Positions 16,982 through 27,050 of a stretch of DNA of 64,000 nt are shown here, piece by piece; the first letter of the stretch is position 1; each line of letters starts with the position of its first letter. Under the pieces are notes generated by a model. It did not search any database. It saw only the letters and a program-made list of their open reading frames with translations, and was not told where the DNA came from. Origin of the DNA: Streptomyces sp. NBC_00510. GTDB taxonomy: Bacteria > Actinomycetota > Actinomycetes > Streptomycetales > Streptomycetaceae. A program made the translations under genes and the position numbers. The stretch spans positions 6,036,501 through 6,100,500 of the forward strand of contig CP107851.1 in assembly GCA_036013505.1 (NCBI GenBank), in the 5' to 3' direction.

Positions 16982-17722
16982 TCAGTCGCCGGCCCTCCGC
17001 AGCGCGTCGGAGTCCACCGTGCCCGCAACGACACCCCGGGCCAGTTCCGCGAGCCGCACCCGGTGGGTGCGCGCGTACCGCCGCAGCGCCGTGAACGCCT
17101 CGTCGACGCCGACGCCCCAGCGCTCCGCCAGCACGCCCTTGGCCTGCTCCAGGACGACCCGGCTGTCCAGCGCGGCCTGCAACTGGGCGGCCAGCGCCTC
17201 CTGCCGCTGCCGGGCCCGTTCCTGGAGTATCCCGATGGCGGCGGCGTCCGCGAAGGCCCGGGCCAGCGCCACGTCACCGCCCGGGGGATCGCCGGGCACC
17301 CCGCGGAACAGGTTCAGCGCGCCGATCACCTCGGCCCGGCGCCGCAGCGGCACGGCGTACGTCGCGTGGAAGCCCCGGTCGCGGGCGAGCGGGGCGAAGC
17401 GCGGCCAGCGGTCGTCGCAGCGCGCGAGGTCCGGGGCGGTGACCACGTCCGAACCCCGGTAGCAGTCCAGACAGGGCCCCTCCTCCCGCTGCCGGCGCAG
17501 GAGTTCGCCCGCGCCGCCGCAGCCGGCCGCGGTCCGCAGCTCGCCGCGCCCGTCGTCCAGCAGCAGTCCGGCCGCCGTGACGTCCAGCAGCTCCACGCAG
17601 CGGCCGGCCACCCGCTCCAGGAAGACGCCCACGTCGAAGTCGCCGTCCAGGGTGTCGGCGAGGTCCACGAAGACCTCGGCGAGCCGCAGCTCGCGCGCAC
17701 GGTGCGTCGGGTGCTCTGTCAC
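16982..17722 (-). CDS. GAF and ANTAR domain regulator (RNA-binding antiterminator type)
   Basis: The 246-aa protein has a GAF domain (about residues 20-165, with PCLDCYRGSDVV and a small-molecule pocket) followed by an ANTAR domain. The ANTAR part shows LQAALDSRVVLEQAKGVLAE and VDEAFTALRRYAR with the usual three-helix layout. ANTAR proteins bind paired RNA hairpins and prevent termination. The ligand and target here are unknown. The GTG start at 17722 was chosen because GGAG sits 7 nt upstream and the frame before it lacks similarity. It diverges from cslZ. Confidence 0.88.
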   Translation of the reverse strand: MTEHPTHRARELRLAEVFVDLADTLDGDFDVGVFLERVAGRCVELLDVTAAGLLLDDGRGELRTAAGCGGAGELLRRQREEGPCLDCYRGSDVVTAPDLARCDDRWPRFAPLARDRGFHATYAVPLRRRAEVIGALNLFRGVPGDPPGGDVALARAFADAAAIGILQERARQRQEALAAQLQAALDSRVVLEQAKGVLAERWGVGVDEAFTALRRYARTHRVRLAELARGVVAGTVDSDALRRAGD

Positions 17723-17894
17723 GTCCGGCTCCAGCCCTCTGCGGACACGGCTTCGCCGGGGGATTCTGCCATGGGGAGCAGGCGCGGCATTCGACGGGAA
17801 AGACACCGACTGCCCTGATCTGAGGGCCCTTTGACCGTTCGGTATGTCAGGATTGGCGACGACCGGTCTCGTCCCGCCATCCAAGGGGGAGTGG

Positions 17895-18926
17895 ATGTTC
17901 GGCACCAACACCGGCCCGCTGCGCAGGGCGGCCTGCGCCGTGTCCGCCGCCGGACTGCTCTCCGTGGCGCTGGGCGGCTGCTTCGGCACCGGCAAGCCCG
18001 GGGGGAGCCAGGACAAGGGCGGCGGCAGCGGCCCCGGGAGCACCGCCGGGGCGCCGTTCTGGGTCAACCCGGACACGGCCGCGGCCCGTCAGGCGGCGCA
18101 GTGGCGCCAGGACGGCCGGGCGGCCGACGCCGAACTGCTGGAACGGATCGCGGGCCGGCCCGTCGCCGAGTGGATCGGCCAGGACGACGCAGAGGACCGG
18201 GCCAGGGGCTACACCGAGGCCGCCGCCCGCGACGGCCGGACGCCCGTGCTCGTGCTCTACAACATCCCGCACCGCGACTGCGGTCAGTACTCCCAGGGCG
18301 GCGCCGCCGACGGCGCCGCCTACCGCGCCTGGGTCGACGCGGTCGCCGCCGGCATCGGCGAGCGCGAGGCGCTGGTGGTGCTCGAACCGGACGCCCTCAC
18401 CCACATCGTCGACGGCTGCACGCCCCGCGGTTTCCAGAAGGAGCGCTACGCCCTGCTGACCCACGCCGTGGACACCCTGGGCGCGCTGCCCCGCGTGCGG
18501 GTCTACCTCGACGCCGGCAACGCCGGCTGGGTCAGCGACCCCGCCCGCCTGGCCGGCCCGCTGCGCGCGGCCGGCGTCGCCGCGGCGGACGGCTTCGCCC
18601 TCAACACCTCGAACTTCTACAGCACCGCCGCGAACACCACGTACGGCAGGAAGCTCTCCGCGCGGCTCGGCGGCAAGCACTTCGTCATCGACACCAGCCG
18701 CAACGGCCGCGGCCCCCTCGACGGCGCCCACGACGAGGCCTGGTGCAACCCGCCCGGCCGCGGCCTGGGCACCCCGCCCACCACCGACACCGGTGACGAA
18801 CTCGTCGACGCCTACCTGTGGATCAAGCGGCCCGGCGACTCCGACGGCACCTGCAAGGGCGGCCCGCGGGCGGGTGACTGGTGGCCCGAGTACGCCCTGG
18901 GACTGGCCCGGCGCGCGGCCTCCTGA
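17895..18926 (+). CDS. cslZ: GH6 family lipoprotein endoglucanase CslZ
   Basis: The 343-aa protein has a lipoprotein signal with lipobox ALGGC (C29) and a GH6 domain. LYNIPHRDCGQYSQGG, VVLEPDALTH (catalytic Asp), VYLDAGNAGW, DTSRNGRGP and WCNPPGRGLG are the ordered GH6 motifs. In S. coelicolor/lividans the GH6 gene next to cslA-glxA is named cslZ and is thought to trim the tip glycan. The ATG at 17895 follows GGGGGAG. It runs tail to tail with glxA with a 21-bp gap and no clear terminator. Confidence 0.85.
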   Translation: MFGTNTGPLRRAACAVSAAGLLSVALGGCFGTGKPGGSQDKGGGSGPGSTAGAPFWVNPDTAAARQAAQWRQDGRAADAELLERIAGRPVAEWIGQDDAEDRARGYTEAAARDGRTPVLVLYNIPHRDCGQYSQGGAADGAAYRAWVDAVAAGIGEREALVVLEPDALTHIVDGCTPRGFQKERYALLTHAVDTLGALPRVRVYLDAGNAGWVSDPARLAGPLRAAGVAAADGFALNTSNFYSTAANTTYGRKLSARLGGKHFVIDTSRNGRGPLDGAHDEAWCNPPGRGLGTPPTTDTGDELVDAYLWIKRPGDSDGTCKGGPRAGDWWPEYALGLARRAAS

Positions 18927-18947
18927 CCGCCCGCCGGGCCCCTCCCG

Positions 18948-20876
18948 TCAGGTCACCCGCACCCAGCGCGCCTGCGACGGCGTGCCCTCGTCGTCGGTGA
19001 CGACCAGCATGTACCAGCCCGGCGGCACGATCGACGGGTCCTCGGGGACGGTCACGCTCACCGACCCCTCGCCGCGCTCCACGTCCAGCGCGATCGACCG
19101 CTGCTCCACGTCGGTGGCGTGGGTGACCGCGCTCGGCCGCATCAGCCGTGCCGCCTTGACGCGCTCCGCGTGCGCGGTCGGGAAGGTGGCCGTGCCGCCG
19201 CGCCGGAGGGCTTGCGGGCCCGCGCCGAGCGAGGGCCGGGAGTCCCGGTAGCGGTACGCCGGGGTGTAGACCTCGATCCGCTGCTCGAAGAAGCCCGGCT
19301 TGGTGTCGGCCGGGTCCCCGAAGAGCGGGTTGGACCCGAAGACCGCCACCCGGCCGTCGGGCAGCAGCAGCGCCTCGGAGTGGTAGTTGCGGCCCACCGA
19401 CGGGTCGGCGGCCTCCCGGAAGGTGTCGTCCGCCGGGTCGTAGATCTGCGCCCGCAGGATGTCGCTGCCGCCGCGGCCCCGGTAGTCACGGGAGCCGCCG
19501 GTGGTGAACACGGTGTCGTCCGGCAGGATCACCGTGTTCAGGTAGCGGGTGGGCTCGGGCAGGTCGGGGCCCGTCGTGTACCGCGGGTCCGCGGCGTCCA
19601 GGTCCACCACGGCGGTGCGGGTGGTCGAGGAGTGCGACTCGCCGACCCCGCCGCCGCCCAGCACCATCACCCTTTGGTCCTGCGCGGGCGGCAGCAGCAC
19701 CGAGCCGGCCGTCTCCAGGTCCTCGGCGTCCTCCAGCCCGGGGACCGCGGTGAAGCGGTTGGTGCGCAGGTCCCACACGCCCGGGACACGGCCCTCGTCG
19801 GCCGGCCCGTACCCCGCGTTGGCGCCCGAGTAGAAGATCTTCCCGCCCTTCATCAGGAAGAGCGCGGGGTAGGTGGGGAAGTAGCGCTCGCCGGTGTAGG
19901 TCCACGTCCGGGTCTTCGGGTCGTAGACCTCGTTCTTGCCCGGGACGACCTGGCCGATGTCGTCGAGCCCTGAGACGGAGAGCACCCGGCCGTCCGCGAG
20001 GGTGACCAGCGTCGGGTACCAGCGGGCCTCGTTCATCGGGTCGACCGGGACGTAAGCCTCGGCCACCGGGTCGAACTCGTAGGTGTTCTTGATCCCCTGG
20101 AAGTCCTTCTTGTCCAGGCCGAGCTTGGTGGCCAGCCCGTAGAAGTTCTCCCCGTCCTCGCCCGCAAGGCCCCGGATCGCGTACTGCGCCGCGGTGTTGA
20201 CGATGCCCTTCTCGCCCTTGACCAGCGACTGCACGAACACCCGCGCCTCGCTCGCGGTCACGGTGACCTTGCCGGTCCGGGCGTCGACGGTCTTCTTGGC
20301 ACGGGGCACGTTGACGGGGAACTCCGACCGGAAGGCCCGGCCGTTCTCGTTGTTGACGAAGACCGTGCCCTTGGGGAAGGTCCGCGGCTTGTCCGGGTCC
20401 TCGTTCTTGATGAGCATCGCGCCGCCCGCCCGGTCCACGGCCTCCTTGAGCTTCTCGTAGCGGGCGGTGCCGCCGGCCACCAGCAGCGTGCCGTCGTCCA
20501 GCTGCGTGTGCCCGGCGCAGAACATGTCCTTGGGGGTGTCGATCTCCTTGAAGGTGTTCTCCACCGGGTCCCAGAGCACGCTCTTGAAGGACTTGGCCTT
20601 GAAGTTCCGCTCGTCGTTGCCGGAACCGGCGATCAGCAGCACCTTCCCGGTGCGCAGCAGCGCCGCGTGGATGGCGTTGACGCGGAACTCCTCGGGCACC
20701 TCGACCAGGTCCCAGTGGCCGTACGCGGCCTTGTACCCGGGCTGGTTGATCTTGTAGTCGTGGTACTTCTCCGCCGAGTAGCCGTAGATCGCGGGCGCGT
20801 TCATTCCGGCGAGCACCCCCACGGCCGTGCTCCCGACGGCGATCTTCCGCAGTCTGCGGCTGGGTCGGTAGCTCAT
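18948..20876 (-). CDS. glxA: GlxA radical copper oxidase (galactose-oxidase-like)
   Basis: The 642-aa protein is a membrane-anchored mono-copper oxidase needed in Streptomyces for deposition of the CslA-made glycan at hyphal tips. A basic start and hydrophobic stretch (about residues 11-32) form the anchor. A kelch-like propeller follows and a C-terminal DUF1929 domain ends with TDDEGTPSQARWVRVT. C120 in DMFCAGH corresponds to the cysteine that forms the Tyr-Cys cofactor. W286 in ARWYPTL and Y498-H499 in RNYHSEALLLPDGRV fit copper-site positions of the family. Its ATG overlaps the cslA stop by 4 nt (ATGA), so translation is coupled. Confidence 0.93.
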   Translation of the reverse strand: MSYRPSRRLRKIAVGSTAVGVLAGMNAPAIYGYSAEKYHDYKINQPGYKAAYGHWDLVEVPEEFRVNAIHAALLRTGKVLLIAGSGNDERNFKAKSFKSVLWDPVENTFKEIDTPKDMFCAGHTQLDDGTLLVAGGTARYEKLKEAVDRAGGAMLIKNEDPDKPRTFPKGTVFVNNENGRAFRSEFPVNVPRAKKTVDARTGKVTVTASEARVFVQSLVKGEKGIVNTAAQYAIRGLAGEDGENFYGLATKLGLDKKDFQGIKNTYEFDPVAEAYVPVDPMNEARWYPTLVTLADGRVLSVSGLDDIGQVVPGKNEVYDPKTRTWTYTGERYFPTYPALFLMKGGKIFYSGANAGYGPADEGRVPGVWDLRTNRFTAVPGLEDAEDLETAGSVLLPPAQDQRVMVLGGGGVGESHSSTTRTAVVDLDAADPRYTTGPDLPEPTRYLNTVILPDDTVFTTGGSRDYRGRGGSDILRAQIYDPADDTFREAADPSVGRNYHSEALLLPDGRVAVFGSNPLFGDPADTKPGFFEQRIEVYTPAYRYRDSRPSLGAGPQALRRGGTATFPTAHAERVKAARLMRPSAVTHATDVEQRSIALDVERGEGSVSVTVPEDPSIVPPGWYMLVVTDDEGTPSQARWVRVT

Positions 20877-22675
20877 CGGGTGGCGCTCCTGGAACGGACG
20901 AGGGACAGGGACCAGACGGCGATCGGTGCCAGGGCCAGGACGAGGGCCAGCGTCGCCCACGTGCGCATCGCCACATGGGTGTGGCCGTTGAAGAAGCTGG
21001 CGGCGAGCGAGCCGCCGAAGACGAGCAGCCAGAACAGGTGGATGCGGAAGGTGGACAGCAGCCGGTCCGGGCTCGCGGAGTCCCCCTTGGGGGTGACCAC
21101 GAACCTGCTCTTGCGCCGCAGCACCGCGTCCATCAGCGAGCGGGCGTAGATCGGCGCGGACAGCGCCGACATCACCATGCCCGCCGCGCCCGAGGAGCCC
21201 TCCGGCTCGTGGGGGCTGACGTTGTGCCGCCGGTTCCACACGTACAGGCCGATCTGCAGCGCGGCGGCGTCGCTGTAGAGCATCATCCAGACCTCGGAGT
21301 CGATCTGGATGCCCGAGGCGCCGAGCCCGAGGAACAGCGCACAGCTCAGGCCGCCCAGGAGCCAGTTGACCGCCGTCATCGGGTAGTAGACGACCATCAG
21401 CGTGTAGTTGAGCAGGCGGCCGGGGGAGAGGGTGAACGGCACCTTCCAGAACTGCTTGATGAGCGTCTCGTAGGTGCCGCGGCTCCAGCGCAGCTGCTGG
21501 GTGAAGAAGTCGGTCCAGGAGGACGGCCCCTCGCCGACGGCGAGGACGTCCGGGGTGTAGACCGAGCGCCACTTGCGGCCGGTGGCGGGGTTGCGGTGCC
21601 GGTGCAGTTCCAGGCCGGTGGCCATGTCCTCGGTGATGGAGTCGTACAGCCCGCCGACGCTTCTGATGGCGCTGATGCGCACCGCGTTGTTGGTCCCGAC
21701 GAACATGGGGGAGCCGTAAGCGTTGCCGGCCCGCTGGATGAGCGCGTGGAAGAGGAACTGCTGGCTCTCGGCGGCCTTGGTCACCGCGCTGTCGTAGTTG
21801 CCGTAGACCTGCGGGCCGACGACGAAGGCGACGTCCGGGTCCCGGAAGTAACCGAGCATCCGCTCGAGGAAGTTGGGGAGCGGGACGTGGTCGGTGTCGA
21901 CGGAGGCGAAGACGTCGTAGTCGTCGCCGTGGGCGTCGAGCCAGGCGTTGTAGTTGCCGTGCTTGGTGCGGGCGCGGAAGGCGCCGCTGGGCCGGTTCCA
22001 CCGCTCCACGCCCTTGCGGGTGAAGTGGCGTACGTTCAGGCGCTCGCACAGGCTCTTGACCTCGGGGTCGTCGCCCTCGTCCAGGAGCCAGATGTGCAAC
22101 GTGCCGCGGTGGCGCAGGCGGACCGCGGCCTCCAGGGTCGCCCGCACCATCGCCAGGGGCTCCTTGCCCGGGACGAAGGTGGTCACGAAGGCGACCTTGC
22201 TGCCCTTCTCGGGTACGACGGGTACCGGATCGCGCGCGACGAGCGTCGCATGGGCGTTCGACGTCACGTTGATCAGCCGGAAGAGCTCGATCAGGCCGAT
22301 GGATATGAGCATCACGGCGTCGGCGGCGACCAGCCAGCCCGGCGCGTGTTCCCGGCGGGTCCAGTGGGCCGGCTGCATCAGCCAGGCGAGCAGCACCGCC
22401 GAGAGCACCGGGGCCGCGCCGAGCAGCAGCGCCGCGCGGATCCGGTGGGGTTCCTCCGCGAGCAGGCTGCGGTACTTCACCCGGTACGGGACGCCGGGTT
22501 CCGGCTCGGTGAGCGGGCCGGCGAGTCTGCTGTAGTGCTCGTAGTCGTACCGGGGCGCCACCGCGCCGGGTTCCGGCCGGGACGGGCCGGGGCGGGAACG
22601 CCGGGGTATGACGGGCACGGGCGTGCCGGCCCGAGGGTCGGTCGTGTACTGCTGGGCGCCGGGTGTCGGCGGCAT
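20873..22675 (-). CDS. cslA: CslA family 2 glycosyltransferase (cellulose-synthase-like)
   Basis: The 600-aa inner-membrane synthase makes a beta-glycan at hyphal tips. Two N-terminal membrane helices (about residues 85-110 and 120-140) lead into the GT2 domain. The domain has LLDEGDDPEV, DxD as VDTDHVPLP, TED in SITEDMATGLEL and QxxRW as TQQLRWSRGTYE. Further membrane helices follow at the C-terminus. The ATG at 22675 follows GGGAG by about 8 nt. In S. coelicolor and S. lividans CslA works with GlxA, and the 4-nt overlap with glxA here keeps the pair stoichiometric. Confidence 0.93.
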   Translation of the reverse strand: MPPTPGAQQYTTDPRAGTPVPVIPRRSRPGPSRPEPGAVAPRYDYEHYSRLAGPLTEPEPGVPYRVKYRSLLAEEPHRIRAALLLGAAPVLSAVLLAWLMQPAHWTRREHAPGWLVAADAVMLISIGLIELFRLINVTSNAHATLVARDPVPVVPEKGSKVAFVTTFVPGKEPLAMVRATLEAAVRLRHRGTLHIWLLDEGDDPEVKSLCERLNVRHFTRKGVERWNRPSGAFRARTKHGNYNAWLDAHGDDYDVFASVDTDHVPLPNFLERMLGYFRDPDVAFVVGPQVYGNYDSAVTKAAESQQFLFHALIQRAGNAYGSPMFVGTNNAVRISAIRSVGGLYDSITEDMATGLELHRHRNPATGRKWRSVYTPDVLAVGEGPSSWTDFFTQQLRWSRGTYETLIKQFWKVPFTLSPGRLLNYTLMVVYYPMTAVNWLLGGLSCALFLGLGASGIQIDSEVWMMLYSDAAALQIGLYVWNRRHNVSPHEPEGSSGAAGMVMSALSAPIYARSLMDAVLRRKSRFVVTPKGDSASPDRLLSTFRIHLFWLLVFGGSLAASFFNGHTHVAMRTWATLALVLALAPIAVWSLSLVRSRSATR

Positions 22676-23052
22676 GTGGATGCTCCCCCCGAAGCATGTC
22701 GCGCCGCTGTCGCGGCGGTGTTGGTGCCCCGGGCGCTGCGGCCCCCCGTCCCCGGGACATGCGTGGGCGTTCTGTGGCCTCCGGGTCGCGTGAGGCTGGC
22801 TATGACTCGTCAACGACCGGACCACCGTGAGGTAACGCCTGAATCCACCCCTCTCGCCCCCGGGGCCCTCCCCTGGGCCCGCACACGGAAAAGCCGCCGG
22901 AATCCGACCCGTTGGCTCACCGGTGAGGGCGCATGGGTCCGGTTGGCGCATGGATGTCCCGCGGACCCAGCGTCCCGGAATGCCCGTCTTGATGGCAAGG
23001 CGCGAAACGAGTTGTTAACCGGTCGTATGAGCGATTTGGTCCGGTTGTCGGC
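22676..23052. other. Intergenic region upstream of cslA
   Basis: This 377-bp stretch separates the SpoIIE-type gene from cslA on the same strand and has no convincing gene. Just after the phosphatase stop, AACCGG (23017-23022) and CCGGTT (23041-23046) form an imperfect inverted repeat that could be a weak terminator. CCATGCGCC occurs twice, near 22931 and 22947. The cslA promoter should lie here; I cannot place -10/-35 elements. Confidence 0.4.
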
Positions 23053-25167
23053 TCACAGCACGACGGAGGCCTCGTCCTCGGCCGCGGGCGTCCCCATCCG
23101 GGCCAGCAGCAGGGCGACGTCGTCGTCGGGGGACTGCAGCTGCGCGCCCAGCACGACGTCGCAGGTGTCCTCCAGCGAGCGGCGGCGGCTCTTGAGCTTG
23201 AGGACGCGCATCAGCGTGCGCAGCCCCACGTCGATCGACTGCCGCCGGTCCTCGACCAGCCCGTCGGTGAACAGCGCCAGCAAGGTGCCCTCGGCGAGCT
23301 TCCGCTCCACCGTGTGGAAGCGGATCCCGCCGACGCCCAGCGGTACCGCGTTGGGCAGGTCGATCAGCTCGGCGCGGCCGCCGGGCGGCACCAGCACCGG
23401 CGGCAGGTGCCCGGCGGTGGAGAACTGGCAGCGGCCCGTCGCGGGGTCGCAGACGGCGTAGACGCAGGTGGCGATGAAGTCGCCCTCGGCGCTGCCGGTG
23501 ATGTTGTCGAGGTGCGCCAGCACCTCGTCCGGCGGCAGGTCGAGCCGGGCGAAGGCCCGGGTCGCCGTGCGCAGCTGGCCCATGATCGCGGCCGCGTGCA
23601 GGCCCTTGCCCATCACGTCCCCGACGATCAGCCCGACCTTGCCGTCCCGCAGCTGCAGGACGTCGTACCAGTCCCCGCCGACCTCCCGGACGGCGGGGAT
23701 GTAGCGGGCGGAGATCTCCATCCCGTCCACGCGTGGCGGCTCGTGCGGCAGCAGGCTGCGCTGGAGGGTGAGCGCGGCGTTGCGCTCACCCGCGTAGAGC
23801 CGCGCGTTGTCGATGGATATCGCGGCCCGGGCGGCCAGCTCCACCGCCAGCGTGCGGTCCTCGTCGTCGAAGGGCTTCTGGTTGCGGGTGCGGAACATCC
23901 CGACCGCCCCCAGCACCTCGCCGCGGGCGATGAGCGGCGCGGCGAGGTACGAGTGCGCCCCCGCCCGTTTCAGCTGGGCGGCGGCCCGGTCGTCGCGGGC
24001 TATGCGGCGCAGCATGCGGCTGCTCACCCGGTGCACGACCACCGGCTGGCCCTCCCGCACGGTCTTGGTGATCAGCCGGTCGTCGGCGTACCGGGCCAGC
24101 TCCCCGACCGGGTCGACGGCGCCGATCGCCTCGCTGGACTCGGCGGCCGCGACCGCCAGCGCCCGGAACTCGGCCGACTGCTGGGCGCGCACCTTGGGTA
24201 CCGGGCCGCCGCGCAGCACCTCGTCCAGGACGTCGACGGTGGCGATGTCGGCGAGCGTGGGCACCACCACCGAGGCCAGTTCCCGCGCGGTCTGCTGCAG
24301 GTCCAGCGTGGTGCCGATCCGGGTCCCTGCCTCGGCGATCACCGCGAGCCGGCCCCGGGCCTCGGCGATCTCCTCGGCCGCCTGGTGGCGCTCGGTGAAG
24401 TCCGCGATCGACGCGGCCAGGCCCAGCACCCGCCCGGTGGGGTCCTGGATCCGGTAGTACGAGATCGACCAGGCGTGGTCGTGCTCCTGGTCGGCGTACG
24501 TCCTGACCACGGTGTCCAGGTCCAGCAGCGGCTCCCCGGTCTCCAGCACCTGCCGCATCCGGGCCTCGATCGCCCGGAACTCCGCCCCCGGCGAGATCTC
24601 GCGCACCCGGCGCCCGAGCATGGCCGCCGCGGGCAGGCCGTGCAGCTCCTCCATGGCGCGGTTGACGCGCACGATCCGCAGGTCCGTGTCGAAGACGGCC
24701 AGTCCGATCGGGGACTGGTCGACGAGGCTGCTGGACAGCGCCATGTCCGTCTCCACGCGCCGCACGGTGGAGAGGTCGGCGCCCAGGCCCAGCGCGTAGA
24801 CGCCGCCGTCCACGTCGTGCATCCGCATGTTGCGGAACTCGACGTCACGGGTCGTGCCGTCGGCGTGCACGATCGGGAACACGCCCTGCCAGATGGCACC
24901 CGCCCTGACCTGCTTGAACAGCTCGGTGACCAGCTCCAGCTTGTCGGGTGCCACCAGCAGCAGGCCGGCGTTCTGGCCCAGGGCCTCCTCGGCCGAGTAG
25001 CCGAACAGATGTTCGGCCTCCGGGCTCCACAGCACGATGTGGCCGGTGCGGTCCAGCACCATCGCCGCCACCTGCAGCAGGTCGAGCAGGCCCCCGGGCG
25101 AGGCGGCCCCTGGACTCGGCCGGGCCTCCCTGCCCGTGCCGGGCGGCGGCGGATCGTGCTCGCGCAT
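23053..25167 (-). CDS. PAS-PAS-GAF-SpoIIE (PP2C) phosphatase
   Basis: The 704-aa cytoplasmic sensor has two PAS domains (about residues 25-145 and 150-270), a GAF domain (about 290-450) and a C-terminal SpoIIE-type PP2C phosphatase. Phosphatase motifs are REVGGDWYDVLQLRDGKVGL, GDVMGKGLHAAAIMGQLR, FSTAGHLPPVLV and DDDVALLLARM with the metal-binding Asp residues. Such enzymes dephosphorylate STAS anti-sigma antagonists, so the STAS protein at 16.4 kb is a plausible but unproven substrate. GAGGAGG precedes the ATG. A tRNA-Lys lies 135 nt upstream on the same strand. Confidence 0.93.
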   Translation of the reverse strand: MREHDPPPPGTGREARPSPGAASPGGLLDLLQVAAMVLDRTGHIVLWSPEAEHLFGYSAEEALGQNAGLLLVAPDKLELVTELFKQVRAGAIWQGVFPIVHADGTTRDVEFRNMRMHDVDGGVYALGLGADLSTVRRVETDMALSSSLVDQSPIGLAVFDTDLRIVRVNRAMEELHGLPAAAMLGRRVREISPGAEFRAIEARMRQVLETGEPLLDLDTVVRTYADQEHDHAWSISYYRIQDPTGRVLGLAASIADFTERHQAAEEIAEARGRLAVIAEAGTRIGTTLDLQQTARELASVVVPTLADIATVDVLDEVLRGGPVPKVRAQQSAEFRALAVAAAESSEAIGAVDPVGELARYADDRLITKTVREGQPVVVHRVSSRMLRRIARDDRAAAQLKRAGAHSYLAAPLIARGEVLGAVGMFRTRNQKPFDDEDRTLAVELAARAAISIDNARLYAGERNAALTLQRSLLPHEPPRVDGMEISARYIPAVREVGGDWYDVLQLRDGKVGLIVGDVMGKGLHAAAIMGQLRTATRAFARLDLPPDEVLAHLDNITGSAEGDFIATCVYAVCDPATGRCQFSTAGHLPPVLVPPGGRAELIDLPNAVPLGVGGIRFHTVERKLAEGTLLALFTDGLVEDRRQSIDVGLRTLMRVLKLKSRRRSLEDTCDVVLGAQLQSPDDDVALLLARMGTPAAEDEASVVL

Positions 25168-25264
25168 GGCCTCCTCGTGAGCCCCCGTAGAGCTCTCACA
25201 TCATCGTTAGGGGATATTTTCGCACTGAGTCACCCGGGGCGCCGCCCTTCCCCCACAAATGAGC

Positions 25265-25296
25265 GAGGGCGCCCTTCCCGAAGGAAGGACGCCCTC
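25265..25296 (-). terminator. Terminator of tRNA-Lys copy 1
   Basis: On the minus strand a 14-bp stem (one G-U pair) with a UUCG loop starts 6 nt after the tRNA. Its sequence resembles the terminator of copy 2, so gene and terminator may have been duplicated as a unit. Confidence 0.85.
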
Positions 25297-25302
25297 ACAT
25301 TG

Positions 25303-26444
<1,142 letters not shown>

Positions 26445-26696
26445 TGCCCGCACCCCCAATGCTTCACGTCACCCCCGGCTTCGATCAGGTTAAGGGGCGG
26501 GGCTCGTGTATGGACCCTTCGGGGCCCATCCGGTCCCATGTGTCCGCATAGGGCCATGTCCGAATCCGGAACGTGAAAACTACAGACCAGCGGCTTGCGA
26601 TCCGACAGAATTCAGTCAGCCGTACGGTTCCTCCAGACCGGAGTAGCGCCCTCGGCCCCGCAAAACCCCAGCTCACACCTCCTGGACAGGTCTGCC
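26445..26696. promoter_or_regulatory. Divergent control region of LuxR-type gene and secreted peptide
   Basis: This 252-bp gap contains a UUCG-capped hairpin, ATGGACCC-ttcg-GGGCCCAT (26510-26529, one internal mismatch). It also has short direct repeats CCATGTGTCCG and CCATGTCCG nearby. These may be binding sites for the regulator. No promoter boxes could be assigned with confidence. Confidence 0.4.
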
Positions 26697-26843
26697 ATGT
26701 CATCGATTCGCCGCAACGTCATTCGTGCCGTAGTGGGTGTCGTAGCCGCCGTCTCATTGGGGCTGATCGGAGCGGCCACAGCCTCCGCCCAGCCCATGCC
26801 GGGTGACCTCACCTGGGCGGTAGCCAACGATCTCACCTGGTAA
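26697..26843 (+). CDS. Small secreted peptide, candidate signal
   Basis: The 48-aa product has a classic signal peptide: basic MSSIRRNVIR, a hydrophobic core and ATASAQP as the cleavage region. About 15-17 residues, QPMPGDLTWAVANDLTW, would be released, with DLTW repeated. There are no cysteines. An AGG lies shortly before the ATG at 26697; the longer in-frame start at 26595 would block the signal peptide. It is divergent from a LuxR/TrmB-like regulator and followed by a large secreted subtilase. I infer a secreted signalling or regulated peptide; the function is not known. Confidence 0.65.
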   Translation: MSSIRRNVIRAVVGVVAAVSLGLIGAATASAQPMPGDLTWAVANDLTW

Positions 26844-26907
26844 ATCAGGCGGGCAGTACCCCCAAAGACAACAACACCCCCCAAATAGCCACACCCCCTC
26901 CCCCCAC

Positions 26908-26953
26908 GCTGATGGGCCCGGCATACCTCCCCCCTCTTGCCGGGCCCCTCAGC
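26908..26953 (+). terminator. Terminator after the secreted peptide gene
   Basis: GGGCCCGGC pairs with GCCGGGCCC around a 16-nt loop. After one mismatch the stem extends with GCTGA/TCAGC. It isolates the peptide gene from the subtilase gene downstream. Confidence 0.75.
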
Positions 26954-27050
26954 ATGCCCGCGTGCAGGGGAGGCGGGTATCCGCCACGGCGGATTCACGC
27001 CGCACGGGAGCGGTGCGCAAGCGGTTGCCGCACCGGTAGACCTCCTGTGC

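Noticed and set aside
18948..22760. A continuous 1270-codon minus-strand frame covering glxA and most of cslA
   Set aside because: Only the glxA part encodes recognisable protein. The rest is an out-of-frame shadow of cslA rich in Arg/Pro/Ala, and the real cslA frame is separate.
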